Positions 1-8,521 of a stretch of 48,668 nt of DNA are shown in pieces (the first letter of the stretch is position 1; each line of letters begins with the position of its first letter). The translations under genes and the position numbers were made by a program. This stretch comes from Parendozoicomonas verongulae. Lineage in GTDB: Bacteria > Pseudomonadota > Gammaproteobacteria > Pseudomonadales > Endozoicomonadaceae. The notes under the pieces are model-generated. The model had not been told where the DNA came from. It ran no database searches and saw nothing but the letters and a program-made list of their open reading frames with translations. The stretch spans positions 1-48,668 of the forward strand of contig NZ_SMME01000849.1 in the NCBI RefSeq assembly GCF_009711465.1, in the 5' to 3' direction.

Positions 1-1
1 A

Positions 2-61
2 ACAGAACAACGTCCACTCATCTATATATTTACCAGTATTGCTTCTAAGGAGCAGAAGTAA
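2..61 (+). CDS. possible 3' end of an upstream gene (partial)
   Basis: An open frame enters from the window edge and closes at TAA 59-61 with a tail ending SIASKEQK. It stops about 40 bases before a good hairpin terminator (102-123), which is the only reason to suspect it is coding. Nineteen codons are too few to assign a family; the other two frames are also open for a while. Confidence 0.2.
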   Translation, partial: TEQRPLIYIFTSIASKEQK

Positions 62-101
62 TCATTGGCACTGCTGCGATACAAGCCGTCATAGCTAACC
101 C

Positions 102-123
102 AAAGGCCTCTTAAGGGGCCTTT
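102..123 (+). terminator. hairpin terminator of the gene left of the window
   Basis: AAAGGCCTC (102-110) pairs with GGGGCCTTT (115-123), one T.G wobble, around a TTAA tetraloop. Only a short T-rich stretch follows (GTTATAT). The stem is nearly symmetric, so it could work on both strands. It most likely ends the transcript that enters from the left edge. Confidence 0.5.
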
Positions 124-164
124 GTTATATCTGAACCAAATACCTTCTTATACACGTCAATTTT

Positions 165-389
165 TCACGAGCCCAGCGTCAGTCTGGGCTCGAAGAGAAG
201 GTCAACCAGCCGAGCTAACTCATCAAGCCATTCATGGATATGCCCAAGAACTTGTTGAAGCTTGTCCAGCCCCGCTCTAAAAAGACTCTTTGCTTTTCGG
301 CCATGCTTTTTGGTGTGTATGGGCTTTTCCGCATTCATCCACTCCCTCCGTCTTGTAACACCAGACAAAGGCAACACCCAAAATTCCAA
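165..389 (-). pseudogene. possible transposase-tail fragment, opposite orientation
   Basis: A 74-codon minus-strand frame whose middle (HGRKAKSLFRAGLDKLQQVL) has the basic, Phe/Leu-rich style of an IS4-type transposase end. No catalytic motif, clear start or ribosome site is visible. It abuts the plus-strand IS4 transposase remnant at 394-678. The pair may be the scar of two element ends joined in opposite orientation, or this may simply be non-coding. The family call is from memory of similar tails and is weak. Confidence 0.25.
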
Positions 390-393
390 GTAA

Positions 394-678
394 AGTGGAG
401 CTGGATTAATAACTCGAACGGCACAGATGACAGAGCAAACACCCCAGAAAATCAGCTTTAGAGCAACACAACAAACCCTGCAAAACTTCCACAGTCTACT
501 TTTGAGTGGTGATCACCTGACCGGTGTTATCGCAGCCATGCTGAATATCATGGCTGAACATCAGGTTGGAAACCGACCGGGGAGATCTGAACCTCGTGCA
601 GTGAAGAGGCGACCAAAAGCTTTCCCCAAATTGCAGCACACCCGGTCACTCAAGAAATACCAAGGGAAAGAGGCTTAA
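394..678 (+). pseudogene. IS4-family transposase, C-terminal remnant
   Basis: Reading from codon 394, the frame gives LITRTAQMTEQTPQKISFRA and later VGNRPGRSEPRAVKRRPKAF, ending at TAA 676-678. The pattern NRPGR-EPRA-KRRPK-P-L is the typical C-terminus of IS4-family DDE transposases. Only the last ~95 residues remain. The frame is closed by TAA at 391-393, and the catalytic DDE core and N-terminus are missing, so this is a dead fragment. An ATG at 427 is internal to the old transposase and is not a real start. No terminal inverted repeats could be paired, so the element boundaries are unknown. Confidence 0.75.
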
Positions 679-753
679 GTCAGTGTCATTTTACTTAAGG
701 CGTATGCAAGCCAGCCGCACACAGTATGAAGCGCAAAAATAAAGGTGGTGAGG

Positions 754-1023
754 ATGAGCATTCTTGATGCATGGGTGGCAGAGTCCACCGAGAATAAAGC
801 ACTACTGGATGAAGAAACCCTTATCCTGGAGGTTACCGAGCAATTCTGGGAAAACATGAATCAGCAAGGTGTCACCAAGGCCGAGCTGGCCCGCCGCATG
901 GGTGTCAGTAAAGCCCATGTCAGCAAACTGCTGGATGGAAGTAATAATCTCACCCTCCGCAAAATTGCCAACATGGCTACCGCTTTGAGCATGAAGCTTA
1001 ATGTATCTCTTGAGCCGGAGTAA
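754..1023 (+). CDS. small XRE-family helix-turn-helix regulator
   Basis: An 89-residue protein. Residues ~37-85 form an XRE/Cro-type helix-turn-helix: KAELARRMGVSKAHVSKLLD is the two-helix core and NLTLRKIANMATALSMKL the following helices. The N-terminal ~35 residues (TLILEVTEQFWENMNQQGVT) look like the helix found in HigA/antitoxin-like regulators. ATG 754 is chosen because AAAGG lies 8 bases upstream; a GTG at 745 in frame is less well placed. No toxin partner is visible on either side: the IS4 remnant is upstream and a terminator follows. It is probably a solitary DNA-binding regulator or an orphan antitoxin; its targets cannot be read from the sequence. Confidence 0.8.
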   Translation: MSILDAWVAESTENKALLDEETLILEVTEQFWENMNQQGVTKAELARRMGVSKAHVSKLLDGSNNLTLRKIANMATALSMKLNVSLEPE

Positions 1024-1038
1024 TTTCTCACTCCGGCT
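1013..1038 (+). terminator. rho-independent terminator of the XRE gene
   Basis: AGCCGGAG (1013-1020) pairs perfectly with CTCCGGCT (1031-1038) across a 10-base loop containing the stop codon, followed by a T run to 1043. The last codons of the XRE gene form the 5' arm. Confidence 0.85.
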
Positions 1039-1088
1039 TTTTTATTGTGCCCAAGGAATTATAGCTCTCCTGATTCCAGATTCAGGCA

Positions 1089-2318
1089 TCACCGCCGAAT
1101 CCACGCATCCTCCCAAGCCAACCCAGTGCCTGGCGCATAATAGAGAGGTGACTGGTTACACCAACCTGAGTTAGGGAATGGCCTGCACTCATACACGTTG
1201 TCATCCGTTCCCAGCACAACCGTTCCTGCCTGATACTCTCCTCGCCCCTCCGGGTACTGATATTCATAATCCGATGCAGGTGGAGGAAGAGGGGCATCGG
1301 ATGCCTTAATCACTGAGGTAGATGATGTATAGGCTGTATCAACTGCCCACACACGGTTGCTGAAGAGGTTGTAGTTATCGTACATCAGGTGATTCATAGA
1401 TTCGTGCCAGATACCAATGAAAGCCTTATCCTGGTTTCGGTCATTCACTTTCATCGCCAGTTCTTCTGCCCAGCCACCTATTGCTTGATTTTTGTTTGTA
1501 ACCTCTATTCGCTCATCAACAACCTCTTTTCCCGAACCGTCAAACAGGCGGAACCGCACCAGATCCCCCACTTCGGCAATATCGTGCCCAACGTTCACGT
1601 AAGTGCCTATGTTGACCAAAGCAGGCCCTGTATCGGGAGTTGATGGTGTTGACTCAGAGGTGTTACTGTTACTGAAGGCAATGTCCGAACAGTTGTAGAA
1701 GCCCTCTCCCGCTGCATCCTCCCGCTGCCAGTGTACATAGAGTATACCCGAGCCGCTGCGACCTTCCGGTATGGTGATGTCCATTTCGTAATAGCCATTG
1801 GATACGGCAATATTGCCGTAGCTGTTAATCAACTCAAGATCAGTCCAGTACAACCGCTGAGAAGAAGAGTCAAAGCCTGGATGGGTCAGGTAAATGTTCC
1901 AGAAGCTGGGATTGTGAGGTGCCGTTGCTCGGAAGCGCAATTTATGAGTGCCTGCCGACAGCTGTGTTTTTTGCCAGGCAGGGGAAGGAATGTCCATGCC
2001 TGCCTTCGCAACAGAGCCTGCACTGCACAGGTTGCCACCAGCTACGGTAGAACGAATGGCATTTTGATTGCGATAGTCCGTTACGTTGGCAGAAAACTCA
2101 CTCTTTTGCACAAAAGGGTAAGTACCTGATTCAAGAAAAGCCGCACGGCAGGCGGCATTGGGAACAGTGGAGCCATCGGTAGAACTCCAGTAGCCACCAT
2201 CATCAGCGCACAGGGTTTGTCTTGCTTTGGGGAAGTCTGTCCAGCCATGCCCCATGGCAACACTTGAAAGCAGCACTGCCGTTAGCGGGGTTATTTTCAT
2301 CAGTAGAGGTTTTATCAT
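1089..2318 (-). CDS. secreted lytic polysaccharide monooxygenase (AA10), GbpA-like, chitin-active
   Basis: A 409 aa copper enzyme that oxidatively cleaves chitin outside the cell. The signal peptide (1-23, MIKPLL...SVAMG) is followed directly by His24, the N-terminal His of the copper brace once cleaved. His135 in TAPHNPSFW is the second copper ligand typical of AA10. The AA10 domain spans ~24-215. A Ser/Thr/Pro linker (SNTSESTPSTPDTGP) leads to a middle domain ~232-335 resembling GbpA domain 2. A C-terminal ~50-residue, Trp/Tyr-rich module (YQAGTVVL...WCNQSPLYY...WEDAWIRR) looks like a CBM5/12- or CBM73-type chitin-binding domain. Architecture and length match chitin-colonisation factors of marine bacteria, usually exported by type II secretion. 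The gene stands alone. The upstream ATG 2318 gives a full signal peptide; a second Met at residue 7 could also start it. Confidence 0.92.
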   Translation of the reverse strand: MIKPLLMKITPLTAVLLSSVAMGHGWTDFPKARQTLCADDGGYWSSTDGSTVPNAACRAAFLESGTYPFVQKSEFSANVTDYRNQNAIRSTVAGGNLCSAGSVAKAGMDIPSPAWQKTQLSAGTHKLRFRATAPHNPSFWNIYLTHPGFDSSSQRLYWTDLELINSYGNIAVSNGYYEMDITIPEGRSGSGILYVHWQREDAAGEGFYNCSDIAFSNSNTSESTPSTPDTGPALVNIGTYVNVGHDIAEVGDLVRFRLFDGSGKEVVDERIEVTNKNQAIGGWAEELAMKVNDRNQDKAFIGIWHESMNHLMYDNYNLFSNRVWAVDTAYTSSTSVIKASDAPLPPPASDYEYQYPEGRGEYQAGTVVLGTDDNVYECRPFPNSGWCNQSPLYYAPGTGLAWEDAWIRR

Positions 2319-2559
2319 TTTTCTTTGCCACTCATAAAGCGTGTCAGGGTTCTGTTTTATGATTCCCCCAAATATGCCTTACCGCTCCTCAAATGGTCAT
2401 ATTATTACGAGGTTATGGGAACCGTCACATAACAGCATGTCGGCAGATTTGGTGCATCCACAAACCCAGTGTAGGGTTTTCTGAGTGAAGTTGAGAAGAT
2501 AAGGCTCACACGGCAGTTTTGAGCGTCAAAAAAGGTGAGGTGGAGGCCTGTCGAAAACG

Positions 2560-2585
2560 GGGCCCGTGCCAAACAGCACCGGCCC
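2560..2585 (-). terminator. probable terminator of the pntAB operon
   Basis: On the minus strand GGGCCGGTGC (2585-2576) pairs with GCACGGGCCC (2569-2560), one internal mismatch, loop of 6, then CGTTTTCG. It lies 12 bases past the pntB stop. The T tract is short, so strength is uncertain. Confidence 0.5.
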
Positions 2586-2596
2586 AACATTTTAAC

Positions 2597-3991
2597 TTAC
2601 AAGCTCTTCAGCACACTCTGGATGCTTTCCTTAGCATCCCCAAACAACATACGAGTGTTATCTTTGAAGAACAGAGGGTTCTCCACGCCAGCGTAGCCGG
2701 AAGCGAGGGAGCGCTTGAGAACAATCACCTGTTTCGCCTCCCACACTTTCAGTACAGGCATACCTGCGATAGGTGAATCGGGGCGCTCCATTGCATCGGG
2801 GTTCACGGTATCGTTTGCACCAATCACCAGCACCATATCTGTTTCGGGAAAATCGTCGTTAATTTCATCCATTTCCAAAACAATATCGTAGGGTACATCC
2901 GCCTCGGCCAGCAGCACGTTCATGTGCCCCGGCAGTCTGCCTGCAACCGGATGAATACCAAACCGGACATTACAGCCTTTCTTTTGCAGATTCTCGGTCA
3001 TCTCCTTCACAACCTGCTGTGCCTTGGCTACTGCCATGCCAAAGCCGGGAACAATGATCACACTCTTGGCATTGCTTAACTCATCAGCTACATCGTCTGC
3101 CGAGGCTTCCACAGCGTCACCCTGTTCTCCGGCATCTGCGCTACCTCCAGAGGAGCCATCGGTACCAAAGCCTCCCATAATCACCGAGATAAACGAGCGA
3201 TTCATCCCCCGACACATGATGTAGCTGAGAATGGCACCGGACGAACCCACCAGCGCCCCCACAACAATCAGCAAATCGTTACCCAGCATAAAGCCTGTAG
3301 CAGCCGCAGCCCACCCGGAGTAACTGTTGAGCATCGAGACAACCACCGGCATATCCGCACCACCAATCGCTGCCACCAGATGCAGGCCAAGGGCCAGTGC
3401 AATCACAGTCATCACCAGCAGCATGAACGTGGAAAGCCCAGTGTGGGGGTTGGATGCGAAGTAGGTCATCATCCACAGACTGATAATGATCGCACCAGCA
3501 TTCAGACCATGGCGAAACGGCAGGGTTAAAGGCTTACCGGAAATTTTTCCATTTAACTTACCCCAGGCAATCAAAGAGCCAGTAAAGGTCACCGCACCAA
3601 TAAAAATGCCTAGATAAATCTCCACCAGGTGAATGGTTTGTTCCGCACCCGTGAGTTCATGGGCTGCGGGGCTGATATAACCGGCCCAGCTGATCAGAAT
3701 CGCAGCCATGCCCACAAAGCTGTGAAGCAGTGCCACCAGCTGGGGCATCTCTGTCATCTCAACAGACTTGGCCTTTTGAACACCGATATAACTCCCCACT
3801 CCCACAGCAATAATCAGCATGACGTAGGCGGTTACTGCATCACTGGAAATTGTCGCCAGTACAGCTATCGCCATACCAGCCATACCGTAGTAATTGCCAA
3901 GCTTTGCGGATTCGTGATTACTCAACCCTTTCAGGCTGAGGATAAAAAGAACTGCGGCCAGCAGGTAGGCCATATAAATGACACCATCCAT
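2597..3991 (-). CDS. pntB: NAD(P) transhydrogenase subunit beta
   Basis: The beta subunit of the proton-translocating transhydrogenase: hydride transfer from NADH to NADP+ is driven by the proton gradient at the inner membrane. 464 aa, the family's usual length. Residues ~1-265 hold about nine membrane helices. After a Gly/Ser/Asp-rich hinge (~275-300) comes the NADP(H)-binding domain III, with [35 protein letters not shown] and [14 protein letters not shown], the classic NADP-binding signatures. RBS GGGAG lies about 7 bases before ATG 3991, overlapping the end of pntA 12 bases upstream, so the two genes are surely cotranscribed and probably translationally coupled. Confidence 0.97.
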   Translation of the reverse strand: MDGVIYMAYLLAAVLFILSLKGLSNHESAKLGNYYGMAGMAIAVLATISSDAVTAYVMLIIAVGVGSYIGVQKAKSVEMTEMPQLVALLHSFVGMAAILISWAGYISPAAHELTGAEQTIHLVEIYLGIFIGAVTFTGSLIAWGKLNGKISGKPLTLPFRHGLNAGAIIISLWMMTYFASNPHTGLSTFMLLVMTVIALALGLHLVAAIGGADMPVVVSMLNSYSGWAAAATGFMLGNDLLIVVGALVGSSGAILSYIMCRGMNRSFISVIMGGFGTDGSSGGSADAGEQGDAVEASADDVADELSNAKSVIIVPGFGMAVAKAQQVVKEMTENLQKKGCNVRFGIHPVAGRLPGHMNVLLAEADVPYDIVLEMDEINDDFPETDMVLVIGANDTVNPDAMERPDSPIAGMPVLKVWEAKQVIVLKRSLASGYAGVENPLFFKDNTRMLFGDAKESIQSVLKSL

Positions 3992-4003
3992 ATCTGCTCT
4001 CCC

Positions 4004-5545
4004 TTACCGACGAAACATGGCCAGCATACGGCGGGTGACCATAAAGCCCCCGACAATATTGATGCTGGAAAGAAGAATGGAAACAAAAGCAAGCACGGAT
4101 ATCAGCAACGAGCCGCTGCTTATCTGCAAAAGCGCACCCACAATAACAATGCCCGATATCGCATTCGTCACACTCATCAGTGGTGTATGGAGTGAGTGAG
4201 AAACATTCCAGATCACCTGCCAGCCCACAAACACGGCCAGTACAAACACCATAAAGTGAGACAGGAACGAAGGCGGCGAGTATTTACCCAACCCATAAAG
4301 AAGAATACCTGCGACAATCCAGAAACCGACAATGGCTCCCACACCTCTGGGCTTTTTCTCTTCCTTGGGAGCGGGCGGAGGTGTTGCAGTTTTGGGTTGC
4401 TCCGGTTTGGCTACGCTGAGCTTGGGTGCCGGTGGTGGCCAGGTGATTTCGCCATCTTTGGTAACTGTGGCACCACGAATGGCCTCGTTCTCCATATCAA
4501 TCTCAGGCTGACCATTTTTTTCGGGGGTCATTTCCGCCAGCAGGTGAACGAGGTTCTGGGCATAAAGGGTGGAAGCCTGGCCGGGCAGACGTGCCGGCAG
4601 ATTGGTGTAACCGATAATCGTCACACCTTCTTTTACCGCCAGCTCACCGGGCACAGTCAGCTCGCAGTTTCCGCCCTGCTCTGCTGCCATATCTACAACC
4701 ACAGAGCCTTCTTTCATATTTCTTACAGCATCCGCCTGCCAGAGCTTGGGAGCGGGCTTGCCGGGAATCAGCGCGGTGGTGATAACAATATCCACCTCTT
4801 TGGCCTGTTCCCTGAATAACGCCATTTCCGCCTCAATAAACTCCTTGGACATCTCCTTGGCGTAGCCGCCGCTACCTGCCCCATCTTCGGTAATATCCAC
4901 GGTGAGGAACTCACCACCCATGGATTCGACCTGCTCTTTCACCTCCATACGGGTATCAAAAGCGCGAACTATGGCTCCCATACTTTTCGCGGTACCAATC
5001 GCCGCAAGGCCTGCCACACCTGCACCAATAACCAGCACTTTAGCGGGAGGCACTTTACCGGCAGCGGTGATTTGCCCGGTGAGAAAACGGCCAAACTGAT
5101 GTGCAGCTTCAACGACAGCACGGTAACCGCCTATATTGGCCATGGTGCTGAGGGCATCCATCTTCTGGGCGCGGGAGATGCGGGGCACGGAGTCCATGGC
5201 CAGCACGTTGATCTTTTTTTCCGCCAGCTTCTGCAACAGCTCCGGGTTTTGTGCAGGCCAGAGGAAGCCGATAAGTATCGAGCCTTCTTTTAACAGCTCG
5301 ACTTCCTCAGCTGTCGGCCCGTTCACCTTTAGAACACAATCAGCGTTGGCGTAAAGTTCTGTGGTGTCTCCAACTATCTCGGCACCCGCTTCCTGATAGA
5401 GCTGATCCGTGAAACTTGCCTGCTGGCCGGCACCGGCCTGTACGCACACATCAAATCCCAGCTCCTTTAATTTCACGACACTGGCTGGGCTTGCAGCGAC
5501 CCGCTGTTCCTGAGGCACAACTTCCTCAGGGATCACTATTTTCAT
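4004..5545 (-). CDS. pntA: NAD(P) transhydrogenase subunit alpha
   Basis: The alpha subunit; pairs with PntB. 513 aa in one chain, so the NAD-binding domain and the membrane part are fused as in enterobacteria (some bacteria split them into PntAA/PntAB). Residues ~1-375 are the alanine-dehydrogenase/PNT domain I, with [19 protein letters not shown] near the N-terminus and the NAD Rossmann motif [18 protein letters not shown] Pro/Lys-rich linker (~380-405, [13 protein letters not shown]) leads to about four C-terminal membrane helices. GAGGA 6 bases before ATG 5545 supports the start. A 10-bp-stem inverted repeat sits in the leader (5565-5607). Forty bases of this gene's 5' end recur at 6150-6189. 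Confidence 0.97.
   Translation of the reverse strand: MKIVIPEEVVPQEQRVAASPASVVKLKELGFDVCVQAGAGQQASFTDQLYQEAGAEIVGDTTELYANADCVLKVNGPTAEEVELLKEGSILIGFLWPAQNPELLQKLAEKKINVLAMDSVPRISRAQKMDALSTMANIGGYRAVVEAAHQFGRFLTGQITAAGKVPPAKVLVIGAGVAGLAAIGTAKSMGAIVRAFDTRMEVKEQVESMGGEFLTVDITEDGAGSGGYAKEMSKEFIEAEMALFREQAKEVDIVITTALIPGKPAPKLWQADAVRNMKEGSVVVDMAAEQGGNCELTVPGELAVKEGVTIIGYTNLPARLPGQASTLYAQNLVHLLAEMTPEKNGQPEIDMENEAIRGATVTKDGEITWPPPAPKLSVAKPEQPKTATPPPAPKEEKKPRGVGAIVGFWIVAGILLYGLGKYSPPSFLSHFMVFVLAVFVGWQVIWNVSHSLHTPLMSVTNAISGIVIVGALLQISSGSLLISVLAFVSILLSSINIVGGFMVTRRMLAMFRR
5460..5499 (+). repeat. 40-bp segment of pntA, parent copy of a downstream duplicate
   Basis: This stretch inside the 5' part of pntA recurs at 6150-6189 with 39 of 40 bases identical, same orientation, 690 bases apart. 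Here it encodes residues ~16-29 of PntA and is clearly the functional copy. Confidence 0.85.
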
Positions 5546-5564
5546 GGTGGTCCTCGCAGTTTTC

Positions 5565-5607
5565 GTCTGTTCCTTGAACTAATAGAAATAACACGACAGG
5601 AACAGAC
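5565..5607 (-). promoter_or_regulatory. inverted repeat in the pntAB leader
   Basis: GTCTGTTCCT (5565-5574) and AGGAACAGAC (5598-5607) are perfect 10-bp complementary arms separated by 23 bases, ending 20 bases before the pntA ATG. It could be an mRNA stem-loop controlling translation or two half-sites of a dimeric regulator three turns apart. No T tract follows, so it is not a terminator. No convincing sigma-70 promoter was picked out upstream. Confidence 0.5.
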
Positions 5608-5736
5608 TTACCATATTGCGTAGTTATAGCTGGTAATGGGGAATTTTGAGTCTATAAGTACAAATACCCAGACACATAAGCACACATCTACAGCTGCCAT
5701 ATAGCAGCTATTCAATCTTTGAATGAGCTCACTGCG

Positions 5737-6066
5737 ATGCGCTTTTATGCCTTTTCTTTATTTATTATCTGCCCCTTATTGTGTGCGCAAATCTATATCG
5801 TTCACCACCCGCTTGAGCACGATCAGACAGCAATAATTGAGTCAGGAGAGCACGCATCCGGATCACTGCTGTTTAAGAGAAAAGGTCAATGGAGAAGTAT
5901 TTCCATCTGGAATATTCAGTATCATCGTCCAACAGATTCAGTGAGTTTTGATTACCAAGACGGTTCTCTAAACCTCCCTCTTCTTAATTATTATTACAAC
6001 TGCATAAGCTACAAGGAATATGATCACTGTGATTTTGATGTTTATGATCTGGAGTTAAAAAACTGA
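5737..6066 (+). CDS. small exported protein of unknown function
   Basis: 109 aa from ATG 5737. Starting there gives a clean signal peptide (MRFYAFSLFIICPLLCAQ); a TTG at 5719 would add six residues and spoil it. The mature part is Tyr/Asp/His-rich (NYYYNCISYKEYDHCDFDVYD) with two Cys residues that could form a disulfide in the periplasm, and no family is recognised. The gene is AT-richer than its neighbours and ends in a region holding a stray pntA fragment, suggesting a patch of acquired or rearranged DNA. No strong ribosome site is seen, so expression is uncertain. Confidence 0.5.
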   Translation: MRFYAFSLFIICPLLCAQIYIVHHPLEHDQTAIIESGEHASGSLLFKRKGQWRSISIWNIQYHRPTDSVSFDYQDGSLNLPLLNYYYNCISYKEYDHCDFDVYDLELKN

Positions 6067-6149
6067 ATCGAATATTTTATCCAACCATCTTCAACAGGAG
6101 GGGGACACAATCTTAACCCTTCTGGTAGCGAAGAACCTTCAGTGTGCTG

Positions 6150-6189
6150 AGCTCTTTTAATTTCACGACACTGGCTGGGCTTGCAGCGA
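6150..6189 (+). repeat. 40-bp stray copy of the pntA 5' coding region
   Basis: 39 of 40 bases match 5460-5499 (single C to T change at 6155); similarity stops sharply on the left and continues as CCCG after a one-base insertion on the right. It lies in the 264-base gap before the pilin gene and encodes nothing intact. Besides this copy the gap shows no clear gene, and no strong promoter for the pilin was identified. Confidence 0.85.
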
Positions 6190-6330
6190 ACCCGTTTTCT
6201 AGCCGTAAATTGAGGATTGTGGTGTTTATCCTGTAGAGCCGTTACGTCTGAACCTTCGTCTAAACTTTTTTGGATAACTGAATACTGAAAGCTATGGACA
6301 GCTCCCACAGAAATAAAAAGGAAAATTAAT

Positions 6331-6882
6331 ATGCAAAAACGTTTTTATCAGAAGGCTTTTACCCTCATTGAATTGATGATTGTGGTAGCCATTATTGGTA
6401 TTCTTGCTGCCGTAGCCATACCTGCCTACCAAGATTACACTATGCGCGCCAAGGTGATTGAGGATTTCAGTCTGCTGGCGAACCATAAAAGCGGCATCAC
6501 GGAGTACTTCGGTACGTTTGGTGAGTTACCCGCAACCCTTGGCCAGGTTAATGGTTCCTCCCTGGGTACCCAAGCCACGTTTCAGGAATTCTTTGGGCAC
6601 GAATCTGATCTTTTCAGTGGTGTAAAGATTCGTCCTCACCCCACTTGCTCTGACGTAGGGTGCATGGCCAACTCTATGTATATCGAGTTAATGTCCGATA
6701 GCGCTGGCGACCAGCTCAGGATTGCGAATGACGGGGATATCTACGTTGCTCTGCAAGTGAAAGTGGATACTGATGGAGGACTCCGCTTCAGATGTGCTGT
6801 AACAGGCAATGGAACAGCTGACTATGACGAAAGCCTATTGCCCACACCCTGTCGCAACAGCGTGTGGGATTGGAGCTTCTGA
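6331..6882 (+). CDS. type IV pilin / pseudopilin-like protein
   Basis: 183 aa with a class III (type IV prepilin) signal: a short basic leader MQKRFYQKA then [20 protein letters not shown], Glu at mature position 5, and a ~25-residue hydrophobic helix ending PAYQDY. PilD would cleave after residue 9. The residue before the cut is Ala instead of the near-invariant Gly. The globular domain (~35-183) carries two Cys near residues 106/110 and another pair near residues 155 and 169; the last (PTPCRNSVW) fits the C-terminal disulfide loop of major pilins. The length suits PilA/PilE-like subunits. No other pilus genes are adjacent, so it may be a minor or alternative pilin. It ends 2 bases from the convergent methyltransferase gene. 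Confidence 0.85.
   Translation: MQKRFYQKAFTLIELMIVVAIIGILAAVAIPAYQDYTMRAKVIEDFSLLANHKSGITEYFGTFGELPATLGQVNGSSLGTQATFQEFFGHESDLFSGVKIRPHPTCSDVGCMANSMYIELMSDSAGDQLRIANDGDIYVALQVKVDTDGGLRFRCAVTGNGTADYDESLLPTPCRNSVWDWSF
6841..6868. repeat. inverted repeat at the end of the pilin gene
   Basis: CCCACAC (6841-6847) plus CTGT pairs with ACAG plus GTGTGGG (6862-6868), one C.C mismatch, loop CGCA. It is inside the last pilin codons, between convergent genes, and could slow transcription from either side. No T run follows. Confidence 0.4.
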
Positions 6883-6884
6883 GA

Positions 6885-7817
6885 TCAGGCCTTGCGGTAA
6901 TGCAGCACTTTCAACGCACTGTCAGCATCCACATCTTTAAAAACGTCCGGGTTGGCAATTTGCTTAACGTAAACCAGCCCGGGGCATTCCTCTTCCACCT
7001 GGTCCATCAAAAATTTTCGTGGTAACTGCGGTGCGTTCAGGCACAGCAGTACATCGCCATCCTCGCTTACCAGTTCAGGGATTTTTCGGAGCAGGCGGGC
7101 GTAATCCTTTGTCGCAACAAAGCTGCCCTTCTGGTTACTGGGCGGGTCAGCAATAATCAGATCATAAGGCCCCAGCTTACGCAGCTTGCCCCAGGATTTA
7201 AAAATGTCGTGCCCCAGAAGCCGCACCCCGCTGTGAACATCATTAAGCCGGTGATTCTCCCGACCAATAGCCAGAGCACCTTTGCTCATATCAATATTTA
7301 CCACTTCCGATGCTCCACCTTTCATAGCCGCAACGGAGAAAGCACAGGTGTAGGAAAACAGGTTAAGAACCTTTCGTCCTGAGGCGTGCTCCTGAGTCCA
7401 TCGGCGGCCATTACGCATATCCAGGAACAAACCATGATTTTGCCCACGCATAAGATGAACAACGGTTTTGCGGCCATCTTCCGTTACCACATGGTGTGCA
7501 GGCACATTACCGGATATCAGTTCTACCTTGGAAATACCCTGCCCGCGCTGCTGAAATACAAGGTTCATCTCGCCAGACTGATTCCACAGCCCACGCCACA
7601 GCTCCCCCAAAAGGGCAACAACCTGCTCCTGAAAAGACAGATCAATCTCCTTAAATGCTGTGAACAGAAGAACCGGGGGATACCAGTCCACCGTGATTTG
7701 CTCACATCCGGCCAGCAGTCCACCCCGCCCATGGAGCAGGCGCTCAGCGTCGTGACCTAAGGCGGTTTTATGCAGATGTTCATTCAGGTGTTCTATCGGA
7801 GAAAGGGCTTCAGACAT
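6885..7817 (-). CDS. class I SAM-dependent methyltransferase, RlmI/RlmK-like
   Basis: 310 aa. The C-terminal two thirds carry the Rossmann methyltransferase fold of the RlmI/RlmKL (23S rRNA cytosine/guanine methyltransferase) group: VLNLFSYTCAFSVAAMKGGA is the SAM-binding motif I, VVNIDMSK motif II and DLIIADPPSNQKGSF the motif IV region (DPPS). The N-terminal ~100 residues are not a PUA domain, so it is shorter than RlmI (~400 aa). That makes it one of the relatives usually annotated only as class I methyltransferase; an RNA substrate is likely but unproven. There is no good ribosome site before ATG 7817. A strong terminator (7841-7873) just upstream separates it from the next gene, so it must have its own promoter in a very short space. 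Confidence 0.85.
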   Translation of the reverse strand: MSEALSPIEHLNEHLHKTALGHDAERLLHGRGGLLAGCEQITVDWYPPVLLFTAFKEIDLSFQEQVVALLGELWRGLWNQSGEMNLVFQQRGQGISKVELISGNVPAHHVVTEDGRKTVVHLMRGQNHGLFLDMRNGRRWTQEHASGRKVLNLFSYTCAFSVAAMKGGASEVVNIDMSKGALAIGRENHRLNDVHSGVRLLGHDIFKSWGKLRKLGPYDLIIADPPSNQKGSFVATKDYARLLRKIPELVSEDGDVLLCLNAPQLPRKFLMDQVEEECPGLVYVKQIANPDVFKDVDADSALKVLHYRKA

Positions 7818-7840
7818 GGAGGGAGCCAGATGGACAAAAG

Positions 7841-7873
7841 AAAACGCAGCATTGTACGAAATTGCTGCGTTTT
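7841..7873 (-). terminator. rho-independent terminator
   Basis: AAAACGCAGCA (7841-7851) pairs with TGCTGCGTTTT (7863-7873). On the minus strand the stem is followed by CTTTTG; on the plus strand a further T follows. It ends the minus-strand gene at 7889-8521 and could work in both directions. Confidence 0.75.
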
Positions 7874-7888
7874 TATCCCACCAGCATG

Positions 7889-8521
7889 TTAGATATTTCT
7901 TGGAATGCGTATGGTTTCCGCGAGGGCATCCTTTTGTTGTTGAACCACGATATCCGCACCTTGGCTGATTTCATCTGCTTTATGACTGAGCAGTGGGCTC
8001 AAGGCTGCTAACACCTGCCCCACTTCGGATTGGTCTGCAGTTCCTGCAATAACCTGCTCTAGCGTGGCAGTACCAGAGGTAATACGCTCCAGAGCATCCT
8101 TAGGAACATCTTCCGCGAGAGCCAGTTGCATCGCATAGTTGCCTAACTTCGCCTGTAATTCTGGAGAAAAATACCCTTGCCTGCCAAGCTCATCCCCCAC
8201 TAACAGGAGCTTACCCGCTGCAACATCCTGCCTGCTGTGAGCAGCAATGTCTTCAAACTCTGATACCTGTGTTTTCCCAACAGGCTGGGCCTCAGGGCGG
8301 TCAAGAACAGGTGTCACCTGGCCGGTAGCCCCAACAATATCGCCATCTCCAGTTAGATAACTCACAGTATTCTCACCGCCAAACCCTGCAGAGATAACAT
8401 TTTTCTGCTGTTGCTTTTCAATCGCTTCGGCAGATTGCTCAGACACTTCTTCCGCACGACGTCGAGCTTCGGCCCTCAAACGTTCCAGAGCCAGCTGATT
8501 TTGTGAAATTCTTTCCGGCAT
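7889..8521 (-). CDS. conserved-looking hypothetical protein
   Basis: 210 aa from ATG 8521 (MPERISQNQLALERLRAEA). The N-terminus is a charged helix rich in Glu/Arg/Ala (residues ~1-40), likely coiled coil. Residues ~40-85 are Gly/Thr/Val-rich and low in structure. The remainder is predicted helical (PELQAKLGNYAMQLALAEDV, ATLEQVIAGTADQSEVGQVL). There is no signal peptide, membrane helix or catalytic motif. A longer frame to 8632 exists but its extra residues are unlike the rest. Family not recognised. Monocistronic with its own terminator. Confidence 0.65.
   Translation of the reverse strand: MPERISQNQLALERLRAEARRRAEEVSEQSAEAIEKQQQKNVISAGFGGENTVSYLTGDGDIVGATGQVTPVLDRPEAQPVGKTQVSEFEDIAAHSRQDVAAGKLLLVGDELGRQGYFSPELQAKLGNYAMQLALAEDVPKDALERITSGTATLEQVIAGTADQSEVGQVLAALSPLLSHKADEISQGADIVVQQQKDALAETIRIPRNI

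Noticed and set aside
745..1023. XRE gene as antitoxin of a toxin-antitoxin pair
   Set aside because: No toxin frame within reach on either strand; the only upstream coding trace is the IS4 remnant.
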